Source: Terriglobia bacterium
Lineage (GTDB): Bacteria; Acidobacteriota; Terriglobia; Terriglobales; Acidobacteriaceae
Assembly: GCA_020072645.1 (NCBI GenBank)
Contig: JAIQGK010000024.1
Span: forward strand, 1 to 61,985
Length of the DNA stretch: 61,985 nt
Direction of reading: 5' to 3'
In this document: positions 42,899 to 51,233 of the stretch, one piece after another
Position numbering within the stretch: the stretch's first letter is position 1
How the letters are laid out: every line of letters starts with the position of its first letter
Translations under genes and position numbers: made by a program
The notes under the pieces: model-generated
What the model saw: the letters and a program-made list of their open reading frames with translations, nothing else
What the model was told of the DNA's origin: nothing
Database searches by the model: none

Positions 42899-43618
42899 AT
42901 GCACGACAGTAATCGCCGTTTTCTGTTGGTCTGCCTGTTTTTTGTCCTCTTTGCATTCGTTGCGCCAACCGCTCACGCCGCGAGCAACCAGAGCGCTTTT
43001 TGCCATTCAACTGACGGCAGTTTTACCACTTGCCCGGACGGTCATCAGGAGTGGTCAGACATCACGCCTGTTTTCTTCCCGCAAAGTAACAGTTATCTCT
43101 ATGCTGACCAGGGCGCTTTCCTGAATCCTGGCGGACCTCCCGATACTTTTTTCCTGATGTATGACGAGTGTTCACGCACTGCGCCGCTGGGGCCGAATGA
43201 TTATTTCCTGGTGAACTTTGCCAACGTTGATGAGGCTTCAGGCTCGCCCGCGTTGGTGCACTACAGCATTCACATCTTTGTGGATGGCACCATCATCTTT
43301 CTTGAGAACGGCCAGGTGCAATCGGTCGGCGGACAGACCCGCGTGCCTGAGATTGAAGGCCAGCGTGGCCGGGCGAGTTTCGGTACGTCGCCAACTTGTC
43401 CTTTCAATCACCTGATTGCGGAATTTCAGATTCCTCTGGAGAGCGCCGGCACGCTAACCGCCGGTTTTGATACTACGTATTCGCCTGACCCGCTGTTCTG
43501 GGGCAGCAGCGTTCCGCCACCGCCTCCGCCGCTTCCGCCATGCCCACCTGCCGGAACTGGCACGCCAGTCACGCTGCCGCAGGTGAATGCGCCGGTGAAG
43601 CTGGCCTTGAAGGACTAA
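42899..43618 (+). CDS. N-terminal part of a secreted protein split by a 7-bp duplication
   Basis: From ATG 42899 the product is 239 residues. It has a signal peptide ([20 protein letters not shown]) and a cysteine-containing mature part ([20 protein letters not shown]). A proline-rich segment ([15 protein letters not shown]) precedes the end. The frame stops 10 bases before the next ORF, exactly at a tandem duplication of AGGACTA. Removing one copy fuses this frame to the next through [12 protein letters not shown], so this is best read as the export half of one interrupted gene. Confidence 0.75.
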   Translation: MHDSNRRFLLVCLFFVLFAFVAPTAHAASNQSAFCHSTDGSFTTCPDGHQEWSDITPVFFPQSNSYLYADQGAFLNPGGPPDTFFLMYDECSRTAPLGPNDYFLVNFANVDEASGSPALVHYSIHIFVDGTIIFLENGQVQSVGGQTRVPEIEGQRGRASFGTSPTCPFNHLIAEFQIPLESAGTLTAGFDTTYSPDPLFWGSSVPPPPPPLPPCPPAGTGTPVTLPQVNAPVKLALKD

Positions 43619-43624
43619 GGACTA
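43611..43624 (+). repeat. 7-bp tandem duplication causing a frameshift
   Basis: AGGACTA occurs twice back to back (43611-43617 and 43618-43624). The second copy introduces TAA in the upstream frame and shifts the reading frame. Deleting one copy gives a single 1109-codon-scale open frame. Confidence 0.9.
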
Positions 43625-43628
43625 TCGA

Positions 43629-46238
43629 GTGATCTATGGCTCGATTCCGCTAACGTTCACTTCAGGTGGAGGGGGAGTGGCTTCGCAATGCTCTGTAACT
43701 TCCAATCTAGGTGCGCTGCCAGTGTTGTTCCAGGATACGGAGCTTGGATTTGATTTCGGGCCACCGATTCAGGTAGCAACCAGCCAGGCCGTGGCCAGTG
43801 TAAATATCTTCGACCAGGGCGGCATCGACACATCGTCCATTCCGCAGTGCAATTTCTCCTTTGGCTCAGGCGCAAACAATTGTTTCATCAACGCCGCTCC
43901 CGGCGGATCAGCCAGGGTGGCGCAATGGTTCACTCCCGGTTTTGATATCACCGGGCCATTGGGAATTCACACAAATACGGGGCCGCTTACCTTCTACGTA
44001 AATCTTGACGCGTTGAACCCGCCGACTGGCGATTTCAACTCAATGCTCCAGAGCATTGAAACTTTCGTGCATACCAACCTAATCGCCAATCTTGACGGCG
44101 TGACCTCCATCGCCGCGTTCCAGGACCCGCCCAACAACGTTCTGGTAACCGATCCTAACGGGCTGAGAACAGGAACGTTGCCCGATGGCACAATCGTGAA
44201 TGAGATTCCCGGTTCCACATACATCCAGAATTCAGCCCGCAACGCTGTGGTGATCGTGGAGCCGCAAGCGGGCGTCTACAACACGCAGATTATCGGCCCG
44301 GTGGACAGCACGTTTGCCTTGTCGATGTCATTCACCCAATTGCTGCCGAACCTTTCGGTTCCTTCGATCACCGAGTCAGACGTCTCAGGGACCGTGTCCT
44401 CAACCGGAAGCGTTTTCCCGTTTACGGTGCCGGTGGCAGGGCCAAGAGGATCGGGCGGAGCGATTCGCACCGGATTCGACAGCTTTGCCTTACCGCCGAA
44501 TGACGATGGCTCCAGCGGACCTACGGCCATCGGCTTCCCCATCAACTTCTTCGGACAGACGTTCTCTTCACTGTTTGTGAATGACAACGGCAACGTAACA
44601 TTTGATCAGCAGCTCTCTGAATTCACGCCGTTTAGCCTGCAGACGACGCAACGCGAGATCATTGCACCGTTCTTTGCGGACGTGGATACGCGAGTCGGAA
44701 ACCAAGTGACGTACGGCCCCGGCACCGTCGATGGGCATCCTGCCTTCGCTGTCACGTGGCCGGGCGTTGGCTGCTTTGCCGAAATCACCAGCGTGCTGGA
44801 TTTCTTCCAGGTGGTGCTGGTTGACCGCTCGGATTCAGCTCCCGGCAACTTTGACATTGAGTTCAACTACAACTCAATTCAATGGGAAACCGGTGAGGCC
44901 AGCGGCGGCAACGGCGCATGCCAGGGCGGAGCTGCAGCGCGCGTTGGATTCTCCAACGGCAGCGGAGCTCCGGGGACGTTCTTTGAGCTGCCCGGTTCGG
45001 GATTGCCCGGATCTTTCCTCGACAACAATCCTTCCACAGGCCTGATCCATAACAGCTTTGGCAGCAATCAGGCGGGAAGATATGTCTTCCAGGTGCGGAA
45101 CGGAGTACCAGCCACTGGCGTCGATACCGACGGAGACGGCGTCCCAGATGAACTGGATAACTGTCCCACGGTGCCCAACCCAGACCAGAAGGATTCGGAC
45201 TTCGATGGCGTTGGAGATGCCTGCTCGTCGCCAACGTTGCAGCGCAACACCGCGGCGTTTCTGCAGGCCCTGGCCAATGGACAGACAAGCGCGGAACAAA
45301 ACGGACTGCTCGTGTCCCAGACACCAACTCTCACCGATCAGTTAACCCGGATCGTAAACTTCCGTGTTGGCGCGGGATTGGCCACGTCAGCAAGCCAACT
45401 AGCTACCAGCCTGGTGAACAGCCTTGTGGCGATCGGGCAGGTTTCGGCGGCAGATGCCAACGCACTCATAGCGAGTGTGTTGAACACGCCCAATCACCCA
45501 CCGTCGATTGTTTGTCCCTCGGCTGCGGTCAATGAGTGCACGCTCAACGCGGGAACGCCGGTCTCCTTGACGGCACACGTCTCCGACGCTGATGGTGACG
45601 CGCTGACCGTGACCTGGAATGCCGATGGATCGCAACTGCGCGTGGACCAGGTGCCCAGCGGGCCTGCGCCCACCACAGCCGCGCTCACGTTGACTCAACC
45701 GTTCACACTGGGTGTTCATAACCTGAATATTTCAGTCACTGACGGCAAGTCAGCTCCGGTAGCATGCACAACCACGGCTACCGTTCGCGACACAACGGCA
45801 CCAGCGGTAAGCGCTTCAGTGGGATCGCCGGTCCTCTGGACGCCGGACCACACGATGTTCAACGTTGGCTTTGCCGCAACTGCGCAAGACCAGTGCAGCG
45901 GGCCACAACCTGTTTCCGTGAAGGTGTTCTCGAACGAGAGCCAGTTCGCTCAAGGTTCCGGGAACTTCTCACCGGATGCAAGCGGCGGAGCGGCAGGTCT
46001 TCTGCTGCGCGCAGAACGGAGCGGAGGCGGCAACGGCCGCGTCTATCTGATCGTAGCCAGCTCGGTCGATCCGGCAGGCAATCGTGCCTTTGCCTGTTCT
46101 ACCGCGGTTGTACCACACGATCAGGATGACGTTTCACTACAAGCTATCCAAGCGATGGCTGCCACTGCTCAGGCGTTCTGCGGGAGCAATGGTGGAACGG
46201 CGCCGGCAGGATATTTCGCGATTGACGGTACGCAATAG
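43629..46238 (+). CDS. Nidogen-domain/thrombospondin type 3 repeat protein, C-terminal part
   Basis: The 869-residue frame opens at GTG 43629 without a signal peptide, which fits loss of its N-terminus by the upstream duplication. Around residues 285-480 is a NIDO-like domain ([68 protein letters not shown]). At about 500 there is a calcium-binding TSP3 repeat ([31 protein letters not shown]). The C-terminal part has cadherin/PKD-like beta domains ([31 protein letters not shown]). This is a large extracellular or surface protein. GTG initiation after AAGGA is possible, but the product would stay inside the cell. Confidence 0.8.
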   Translation: MIYGSIPLTFTSGGGGVASQCSVTSNLGALPVLFQDTELGFDFGPPIQVATSQAVASVNIFDQGGIDTSSIPQCNFSFGSGANNCFINAAPGGSARVAQWFTPGFDITGPLGIHTNTGPLTFYVNLDALNPPTGDFNSMLQSIETFVHTNLIANLDGVTSIAAFQDPPNNVLVTDPNGLRTGTLPDGTIVNEIPGSTYIQNSARNAVVIVEPQAGVYNTQIIGPVDSTFALSMSFTQLLPNLSVPSITESDVSGTVSSTGSVFPFTVPVAGPRGSGGAIRTGFDSFALPPNDDGSSGPTAIGFPINFFGQTFSSLFVNDNGNVTFDQQLSEFTPFSLQTTQREIIAPFFADVDTRVGNQVTYGPGTVDGHPAFAVTWPGVGCFAEITSVLDFFQVVLVDRSDSAPGNFDIEFNYNSIQWETGEASGGNGACQGGAAARVGFSNGSGAPGTFFELPGSGLPGSFLDNNPSTGLIHNSFGSNQAGRYVFQVRNGVPATGVDTDGDGVPDELDNCPTVPNPDQKDSDFDGVGDACSSPTLQRNTAAFLQALANGQTSAEQNGLLVSQTPTLTDQLTRIVNFRVGAGLATSASQLATSLVNSLVAIGQVSAADANALIASVLNTPNHPPSIVCPSAAVNECTLNAGTPVSLTAHVSDADGDALTVTWNADGSQLRVDQVPSGPAPTTAALTLTQPFTLGVHNLNISVTDGKSAPVACTTTATVRDTTAPAVSASVGSPVLWTPDHTMFNVGFAATAQDQCSGPQPVSVKVFSNESQFAQGSGNFSPDASGGAAGLLLRAERSGGGNGRVYLIVASSVDPAGNRAFACSTAVVPHDQDDVSLQAIQAMAATAQAFCGSNGGTAPAGYFAIDGTQ

Positions 46239-46255
46239 ATCGCGAAGGATTCCTG

Positions 46256-46852
46256 TTACACAATGCTGGCTTCAGAAACTCGGCCGCTACTTTCTGCAAA
46301 GAAGTGGCGGCCGAATTTGAATAGAGTGATCCCGGCCGTCATGCCGGTGATCGCCGCCAGCGGGCCGCCCATAAGAATTCCGAGCATGAGAGTAAAGAGA
46401 AAGAGACCTCCAACACGTCCCAAAGACCATTGCCCTTCCAACATGGGAAGGCCACAAGCAAAGAGCGCGGCAAATATCACGAACGTCCCCGCGCCAACCA
46501 AAAAGCCGCGCAGCACGGCGTGGCCGTAATTCTGGACTCGAGATGGATCCAGAATGGCTGCGCCCCAGGTATAACCGGCAATCCCGGCAGCCAAAGAAGG
46601 TAATGCCACGTACAGAATGACGGCGTGAGGCGCCATCACCAGCCGGAGGAAAAACAAAAAGGTAGCAAGAGCCGCAAATGCCGCAAACCAGAGCGCGGCT
46701 ACGGATCTTCGTGCGGACGGTGGCAGAGTGCGTACAGCCAAACCGGTCTCTCCTAAAGCCACATTATAGTGTTCAGGATTGCTTTGGATATGGTGCCATT
46801 GGGGCAGCGTCTGCGGGGTTATTGGGTTTCTTATCCTTTGTTGGTTTTCCAT
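46256..46852 (-). CDS. Multi-pass membrane protein, unknown
   Basis: The frame is 198 residues from ATG 46852. A TTG at 46741 (preceded by AGGAGA) is a better-supported start and gives about 161 residues. Four hydrophobic segments are visible: ALWFAAFAALATFLFFLRLV, ILYVALPSLAAGIAGYTWG, FLVGAGTFVIFAALFACGLP and LFLFTLMLGILMGGPLAAI. A TATAAT lies about 23 bases before the TTG and could be a -10 box, which also argues against the longer start. Function is unknown. Confidence 0.65.
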   Translation of the reverse strand: MENQQRIRNPITPQTLPQWHHIQSNPEHYNVALGETGLAVRTLPPSARRSVAALWFAAFAALATFLFFLRLVMAPHAVILYVALPSLAAGIAGYTWGAAILDPSRVQNYGHAVLRGFLVGAGTFVIFAALFACGLPMLEGQWSLGRVGGLFLFTLMLGILMGGPLAAITGMTAGITLFKFGRHFFAESSGRVSEASIV

Positions 46853-47266
46853 TCACTGGCGATGGAAATATTCCTTCACCAGAAGTGACTTCTGGCTCGG
46901 CCAATTACGCCTAACTCGTGAACATCCAAAGACCATGCGCTCCTTTTATGGATTGGGGCTTGCTGAACTACCTGGATCAGAGAGAAGACGGCCAACCATC
47001 CAGTAATTGTCAGGGTTGTCCGGACGATGGTGGCTCTGAGGGAATAGCTGTTGTATGGAGCCTGTTCTGGGTCGCGGTAGACGCCTTCGTCATCTGGTAC
47101 TTGCTCAAGCCTGAAGTAAAAGACCGCTTTCCACCCCCCCGTTCAGGCTCGCGCTGCTTCAGCGTAGCCTTTTAAGGGCATTCTGTGCATCAGAATGGGC
47201 TGCTTCTTTCGGCAGCCCATCACTTTTTATTTCACTTGAACGGTTAATATAGATTTTTGGATCGCC
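46853..47266. other. Intergenic region with doubtful small membrane ORF
   Basis: A GTG-started frame at 46918-47175 would give 85 residues with one hydrophobic stretch (GIAVVWSLFWVAVDAFVIWY). It has a CPDDGG motif but no ribosome binding site, and it ends in a C-run and hairpins. I leave it as uncertain. Two consecutive hairpins end the region (47179-47197 and 47195-47220). Confidence 0.3.
47195..47229 (+). terminator. Rho-independent terminator-like hairpin
   Basis: ATGGGCTGC (47195-47203) pairs with GCAGCCCAT (47212-47220) across an 8-nt loop, followed by CACTTTTTATTT. A smaller hairpin (CATTCTG/CAGAATG, 47179-47197) abuts it and is mutually exclusive by two or three bases, as in attenuator-like pairs. 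Confidence 0.65.
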
Positions 47267-47935
47267 ATGGCCAATCTCGTCTTTCTTTTTGACGTTGACA
47301 ACACGCTGCTTGATAACGATCGCGTCACGGCCGATCTTAAGCGCCATCTGGCGCAGCAGGTTGGCCCCGAACGCCAGCAGCGCTACTGGGACTTCTTTGA
47401 GCAAATCCGCACCGAGCTTGGCTACGCGGATTATCTTGGCGCACTGCAGCGCTATCGCCTGGAGTACCCGCGCGATCCCAGCCTGCTCACGGTTTCACAC
47501 TTTCTCATCAACTACCCATTTGCCACGCGACTTTATCCTGATTCTCTGGACGCCATTGAACACGTGAAGCAATGGGGCACGGCGGCAATTCTTTCTGACG
47601 GCGACGTTGTTTTCCAGCCGCGCAAGGTTGAACGCTCTGGAATTTACGAGGCGGTGAATGGCAATGTGCTGATCTATATCCACAAGGAAAAAGAACTGGA
47701 CGACGTGGAACGCCGCTTCCCTGCTGATCATTACGTGTTGATCGATGACAAGATCCGCATTCTGGCCGAAGTGAAAAAAATCTGGGGCAGCAAAGTCACC
47801 ACGGTCTTTCCCAGGCAAGGCCACTATGCGCTTGATCCTAAAATTCTTGCGGCGTATCCGCAGGCAGATATCACGCTGGAACGGATCGGCGAGCTGCTGA
47901 AGTACGACCGCGATGCCTTTGTCGCAAAAGCCTAA
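47267..47935 (+). CDS. HAD-superfamily hydrolase
   Basis: The 222-residue product has HAD motif I in FLFDVDNTLLDNDRV (nucleophile Asp near residue 9), motif II-like in AAILSDGDVVFQP, and motif III/IV acidic residues in HYVLIDDKIRILAEVKK. The C1-type helical cap lies between residues 20 and 90. It is a cytosolic phosphatase or dehalogenase-type enzyme; the substrate is unknown. It stands between a terminator and a nested inverted repeat, so it is probably monocistronic. Confidence 0.88.
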   Translation: MANLVFLFDVDNTLLDNDRVTADLKRHLAQQVGPERQQRYWDFFEQIRTELGYADYLGALQRYRLEYPRDPSLLTVSHFLINYPFATRLYPDSLDAIEHVKQWGTAAILSDGDVVFQPRKVERSGIYEAVNGNVLIYIHKEKELDDVERRFPADHYVLIDDKIRILAEVKKIWGSKVTTVFPRQGHYALDPKILAAYPQADITLERIGELLKYDRDAFVAKA

Positions 47936-47943
47936 CCTGGAAT

Positions 47944-48262
47944 CCACCACTGATTAGCACTGATTCCACTGATCAGAAAAAACAGAAAAGCAAAACCTTT
48001 GAAACACGGAGGAACAGAGGAAGCGGAGGAGTCTTGGGAGATCAAGTCACTATTCGACCATCTTGCGACGAATGAAATCTTCACCACAGATGGTATTGAT
48101 CAGGGAAAAAACAAATCTCACCACGGGGACACGGAGAATTGCCAAAGCCGGGTAATTGCCAGAATTGAAAAGCCAAACCCTCCGCTTCCTCTGTTCCTCC
48201 GTGTTTCAAGGGTTCGGGTTTGCTTTTCCTGATCAGTGTTATCAGTGGCCATCAGTGGTGAG
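47944..48262. repeat. Nested composite inverted repeat (type B)
   Basis: The outer arms, 47944-47976 and 48228-48262, pair over about 32 bases with roughly six mismatches (phrases around CACCACTGAT and ACTGATCAG). The inner arms, about 47995-48030 and 48179-48214, pair at 35 of 36 positions and include the AAACCTTTGAAACACGGA phrase shared with the element at 12230. The centre holds further GATCAGG and CACCACGGGGACACGGAG phrases. No gene is supported inside. Transcribed, it would fold into one long hairpin. Confidence 0.85.
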
Positions 48263-48336
48263 CTTCGCTTTCGCGGCTTGCCGAAAAGTTTTTAACGCAT
48301 GGAGAATCTCTGTACTTAAAAACAGGAGAAGATCAA

Positions 48337-48609
48337 TTGCCCAAATTCGTTATTGAGCGCGAAATTCCCGGCGTGGGAAACCTGAAACCGGAAGAGCTGC
48401 AAGCCATCTCGTAGAAATCTTGCGGCGTACTGAATAACCTGGGACCACAAATTCAATGGGTGGAAAGTTTTGTGACCCAGGATAAGATTTACTGCATCTA
48501 TATCGCGCCCAATGAAAAGATGGTGCGGGAGCACGCCAGCCAGGGCGGCTTTCCTGCCAATAAAGTTTCAGAAGTTAAAGCAAAAATCTATTTCACGACC
48601 GCCGAATAG
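48337..48609 (+). pseudogene. DUF4242-type gene with in-frame amber codon
   Basis: The frame from TTG 48337 (AGGAGAAGATCA upstream) to TAG 48607-48609 gives 90 codons. It reads PKFVIEREIPGVGNLKPEEL and QAIS, then TAG at 48412-48414 (codon 26), then KSCGVLNNLGPQIQWVESFV, TQDKIYCIYIAPNEKMVREH and ASQGGFPANKVSEV. This is the small nickel/ferredoxin-like DUF4242 family along its whole length. Glutamine (CAG) is the residue I expect at the TAG, and ATG at the start, so both lesions are single-base changes. Most likely it is a recent pseudogene; amber suppression is a remote alternative. Confidence 0.8.
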
Positions 48610-48623
48610 AAATGGCCACAGAC

Positions 48624-49058
48624 TTACGATCTTCCAGCAATTCCCTGCACTTCAAAGCGAGCATCGAACAACAGCTTGCCCGAACCGAGGAATGCCCGCG
48701 CTGGAAATTCACCTTTAAAATAGGTCCGATAAACCACGTTGAACGTTTCGAAGAGCGACACATCGGAGCAAAAGATTTGAACAGAGAGAAGATCGTCCAT
48801 GGTCAACCCGGCGGATTCCAGCGTGCGCTTCACGCCATCCATCACCAGCCGCGCTTCTTCGTCGGCAGTGGCAGGCGGCCTGCCGGTTTTTGGATCAAGG
48901 CCGATGTGTCCGCAGAGATAGAGCGTATTGCCGTGCCATACCGCGTCACTAAATGGCAGATTGCTGCGCGTGGTGCGCTCCGATCGAATTCGCTTTGCGC
49001 CCGCCGCCAGCCCAACGGCCAGTGCGAACACATTCAATATAACTACGTCAGCGGTCAT
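48624..49058 (-). CDS. RidA family protein
   Basis: The 144-residue product is of the RidA/YjgF family, which deaminates reactive enamines and imines. The core contains LPFSDAVWHGNTLYLCGHIG, DEEARLVMDGVKRTLESAG, LSVQIFCSDVSLFETFNVVY and the C-terminal FPARAFLGSGKLLFDARFEV. The usual catalytic Arg (PxRxxV-type) position has ARAFLG, so activity is not certain. The N-terminus (VVILNVFALAVGLAAGAKRI) is hydrophobic and could be a signal or anchor, which is unusual for RidA and suggests an exported relative. Confidence 0.87.
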   Translation of the reverse strand: MTADVVILNVFALAVGLAAGAKRIRSERTTRSNLPFSDAVWHGNTLYLCGHIGLDPKTGRPPATADEEARLVMDGVKRTLESAGLTMDDLLSVQIFCSDVSLFETFNVVYRTYFKGEFPARAFLGSGKLLFDARFEVQGIAGRS

Positions 49059-49186
49059 GGTTCCTCCGTGAATTTTAAGAGATGCAACATCAGGCTCCAG
49101 CAGTTCATTTTTCTTATACGCTCATTCAGGAGAGAGTAAAATCTGGTGCCAGAAAGAATAAGCGTCAATTTGCATCTGGAGGGTAC

Positions 49187-49666
49187 ATGCGTAAATTGTT
49201 GGCGATCCTGCTTCTGCTCCCTATGATTTCCCTGGCGCAGACGGCCGCCCCGAAGAAAGCTGCAACGAAAGCTAAACCAGCGGGCCCCGCCCCGGTCGTG
49301 GTCACGCCCGACAAGATCCAATGGGGGCCTGCCCCTGCCGTCTTTCCGTCCGGCGCACAGTTCGCCGTCCTCGCCGGCGATCCAGGCAAGCCCGGGCTGT
49401 TTACAGTCCGTCTGAAGATGCCCGATGGTTACAGGATCATGCCGCACTGGCATCCGACGGCGGAAAACGTGACCGTACTTTCTGGCGAATTTCACGTCGG
49501 TATGGGCGATAAGTTTGACGAGAGCTCAATGACGACTTTGCCGCCGGAATCGTTGGCAGTTGTGCCGCCGCACCATAACCATTACGCCATGACCAAAGGG
49601 GAAACCGTGGTCCAGGTCAACGCCATAGGGCCGTTCAAGCTCATCTATGTCAACCCTGCTGATTGA
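49187..49666 (+). CDS. Exported cupin-domain protein with frameshifted tail
   Basis: The start ATG 49187 follows GGAGGGTAC. The product has about 159 residues: a signal peptide (MRKLLAILLLLPMISLAQ), an Ala/Lys/Pro linker, and a cupin barrel. The first cupin motif is MPHWHPTAENVTVLSGEFHV and the second is VVPPHHNHYAMTKG, giving probable metal-binding His residues. The frame stops at TGA 49664. In the +1 frame a Lys/Ala-rich tail (DPTHGQASPAKKGAMAAKKV, then PAKK) continues to a TAA at about 49738. One extra T in GATTGAC explains both. The barrel is intact, so function may survive. Confidence 0.87.
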   Translation: MRKLLAILLLLPMISLAQTAAPKKAATKAKPAGPAPVVVTPDKIQWGPAPAVFPSGAQFAVLAGDPGKPGLFTVRLKMPDGYRIMPHWHPTAENVTVLSGEFHVGMGDKFDESSMTTLPPESLAVVPPHHNHYAMTKGETVVQVNAIGPFKLIYVNPAD

Positions 49667-49758
49667 CCCGACCCACGGGCAGGCCAGCCCGGCGAAGAAG
49701 GGTGCAATGGCCGCGAAAAAAGTGCCCGCCAAAAAATAAACTTAAAACTGTATGACAT

Positions 49759-49789
49759 GGGTGCGCGAAAAGCGCACCCTGTTTTGTTT
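49759..49789 (+). terminator. Rho-independent terminator after cupin gene
   Basis: GGGTGCGC (49759-49766) pairs with GCGCACCC (49772-49779) over a GAAAA loop and is followed by TGTTTTGTTT. Confidence 0.88.
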
Positions 49790-49873
49790 GGAAACGCTGA
49801 ACCATAAGCTACATAAAGAAATCACTTTGTGGTCCTTCGTGTCCTTGTGGTTAAGGTTTATCCGGAGGGTCCA

Positions 49874-50362
49874 TTGACGTCAAACAACGTCGGCAAATCC
49901 GCTGCCGCTGCCCGTAAGCTGAAGCGCTGGGTCAATCTCTATCCGCCTTACCTGGGCGCCGCCGTGCGCGTCACTCATATAGCAGAAAACTTCCGCCGTG
50001 TAGAGGTCGAGATGCCGTTGCGTTTCTACAACCGCAATTACGTCGGCACGCATTTTGGCGGATCACTCTATTCCATGGTCGATCCGTTTTACATGCTCAT
50101 GTTGATCAACATTCTCGGCCCCGATTACATTGTCTGGGACAAAGCCGCGAACATTCGTTTCAAACGACCCGGCAAAGGCGTAATGAAGGCGACGTTCGAA
50201 CTGACGGAAGAAAAGATTGCTGAAATCCGCGCCGCTGCTGAGACGCAGCCTAAAGTCGAGCCGCAGTTTCAAGTGCTGGTGAAGGACGAAGAAGGCAACG
50301 TGGTGGCGGAGGTCGACAAGCTGCTGTATGTTAAGAGAAAAAACAAGGAACAAACAAAATGA
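49874..50362 (+). CDS. DUF4442 hotdog-fold protein
   Basis: The start is TTG 49874, preceded by GGAGG with suitable spacing; the longer frame from 49829 has no ribosome binding site. The product has about 162 residues. The hotdog core contains RVEVEMPLRFYNRNYVGTHF, GGSLYSMVDPFYMLMLINIL and KAANIRFKRPGKGVMKATFE. The family is related to PaaI-type acyl-CoA thioesterases, and the conserved GTHFGGS loop is the likely active-site helix start. Substrate is unknown. Its stop overlaps the next gene by 4 bp. Confidence 0.87.
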   Translation: MTSNNVGKSAAAARKLKRWVNLYPPYLGAAVRVTHIAENFRRVEVEMPLRFYNRNYVGTHFGGSLYSMVDPFYMLMLINILGPDYIVWDKAANIRFKRPGKGVMKATFELTEEKIAEIRAAAETQPKVEPQFQVLVKDEEGNVVAEVDKLLYVKRKNKEQTK

Positions 50363-51216
50363 TCAGGCGCGAGTTTCTCTTTGGTCTGGGCGCACTACTT
50401 ATTTCCCGCGCAGGAACGACCCAGCAAGATCAGACTCAACAGACATCTTTGCTCAGCAAAGGCTTTGTCAAAACCACCCTTGGCCCTGACGCCTACTTTG
50501 AAGTGCACGGCAATTCCAAAGGTCCAAACGTATTTCTCGGGCCTCCAGTGTTTTCTCGGGTAGCTAACCCCGCCCACGTCAAGCTTCAAACAGAAATCAA
50601 GGAAGGCTACATAAAGCATCTTGGCGGCGGTTACCGGCTGCTGATGTCCGATTATTCGCATCTTCAAGGCAAAGAAACCGGTCCGGAGGAAACACGCCTG
50701 ACGGTGGAAAATATGTGCAAAGACTATCTGGCCATCGCCGATGCCGCGAACGTCGACAGCTTTGCCGCTGCGGGGTATTCATGGGGCGGTAATGCAGTTC
50801 TGCAGCTCGCCACGCGCTCTCCACGCGTGATCGCGCTGGTAGTGGGCGGCTGGCCCGCGCTCGATGGACCCTACAAACACATGCTTGAATTCATCCAGGA
50901 GCTGCACAAGCAGAATCCTGAACGCGCCGAAATGGTGCACTACATTAATTACTATCGCAGCCTGCAAGACTGGCCGGAGAAGAGTGAGGTCGCGAAGCTG
51001 ACCTGCCCGCGCCTGAACTTTGATGATACCGCAGACAACGATGACACGAATTTTATCGCTACCTTGCGCAAGAATGCTGATGCGCTCCATAAAATGGGTT
51101 GGGAAACCGCAGAGGTAACCAGCGGCGCCGGTCATGCCGGTGGGCTGATGCCGGATGTTGCTTGTCCTCTAATAGGATCGTTTCTCGCCAGACACATGAA
51201 GAAAACATCTGCGTGA
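50359..51216 (+). CDS. Alpha/beta hydrolase with Tat-like signal
   Basis: The 285-residue product starts MIRREFLFGLGALLISRAG, a short twin-arginine-like leader. The nucleophile elbow is AAGYSWGGNAV (Ser near residue 142). A likely acid is in DDTADNDDTNF, and the His is in SGAGHAGGLM near the C-terminus. The fold fits a periplasmic esterase or lipase-like enzyme. It overlaps the DUF4442 gene by ATGA, so they are coupled. Substrate is unknown. Confidence 0.85.
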   Translation: MIRREFLFGLGALLISRAGTTQQDQTQQTSLLSKGFVKTTLGPDAYFEVHGNSKGPNVFLGPPVFSRVANPAHVKLQTEIKEGYIKHLGGGYRLLMSDYSHLQGKETGPEETRLTVENMCKDYLAIADAANVDSFAAAGYSWGGNAVLQLATRSPRVIALVVGGWPALDGPYKHMLEFIQELHKQNPERAEMVHYINYYRSLQDWPEKSEVAKLTCPRLNFDDTADNDDTNFIATLRKNADALHKMGWETAEVTSGAGHAGGLMPDVACPLIGSFLARHMKKTSA

Positions 51217-51233
51217 ATTCCCGCTCACGTTGA

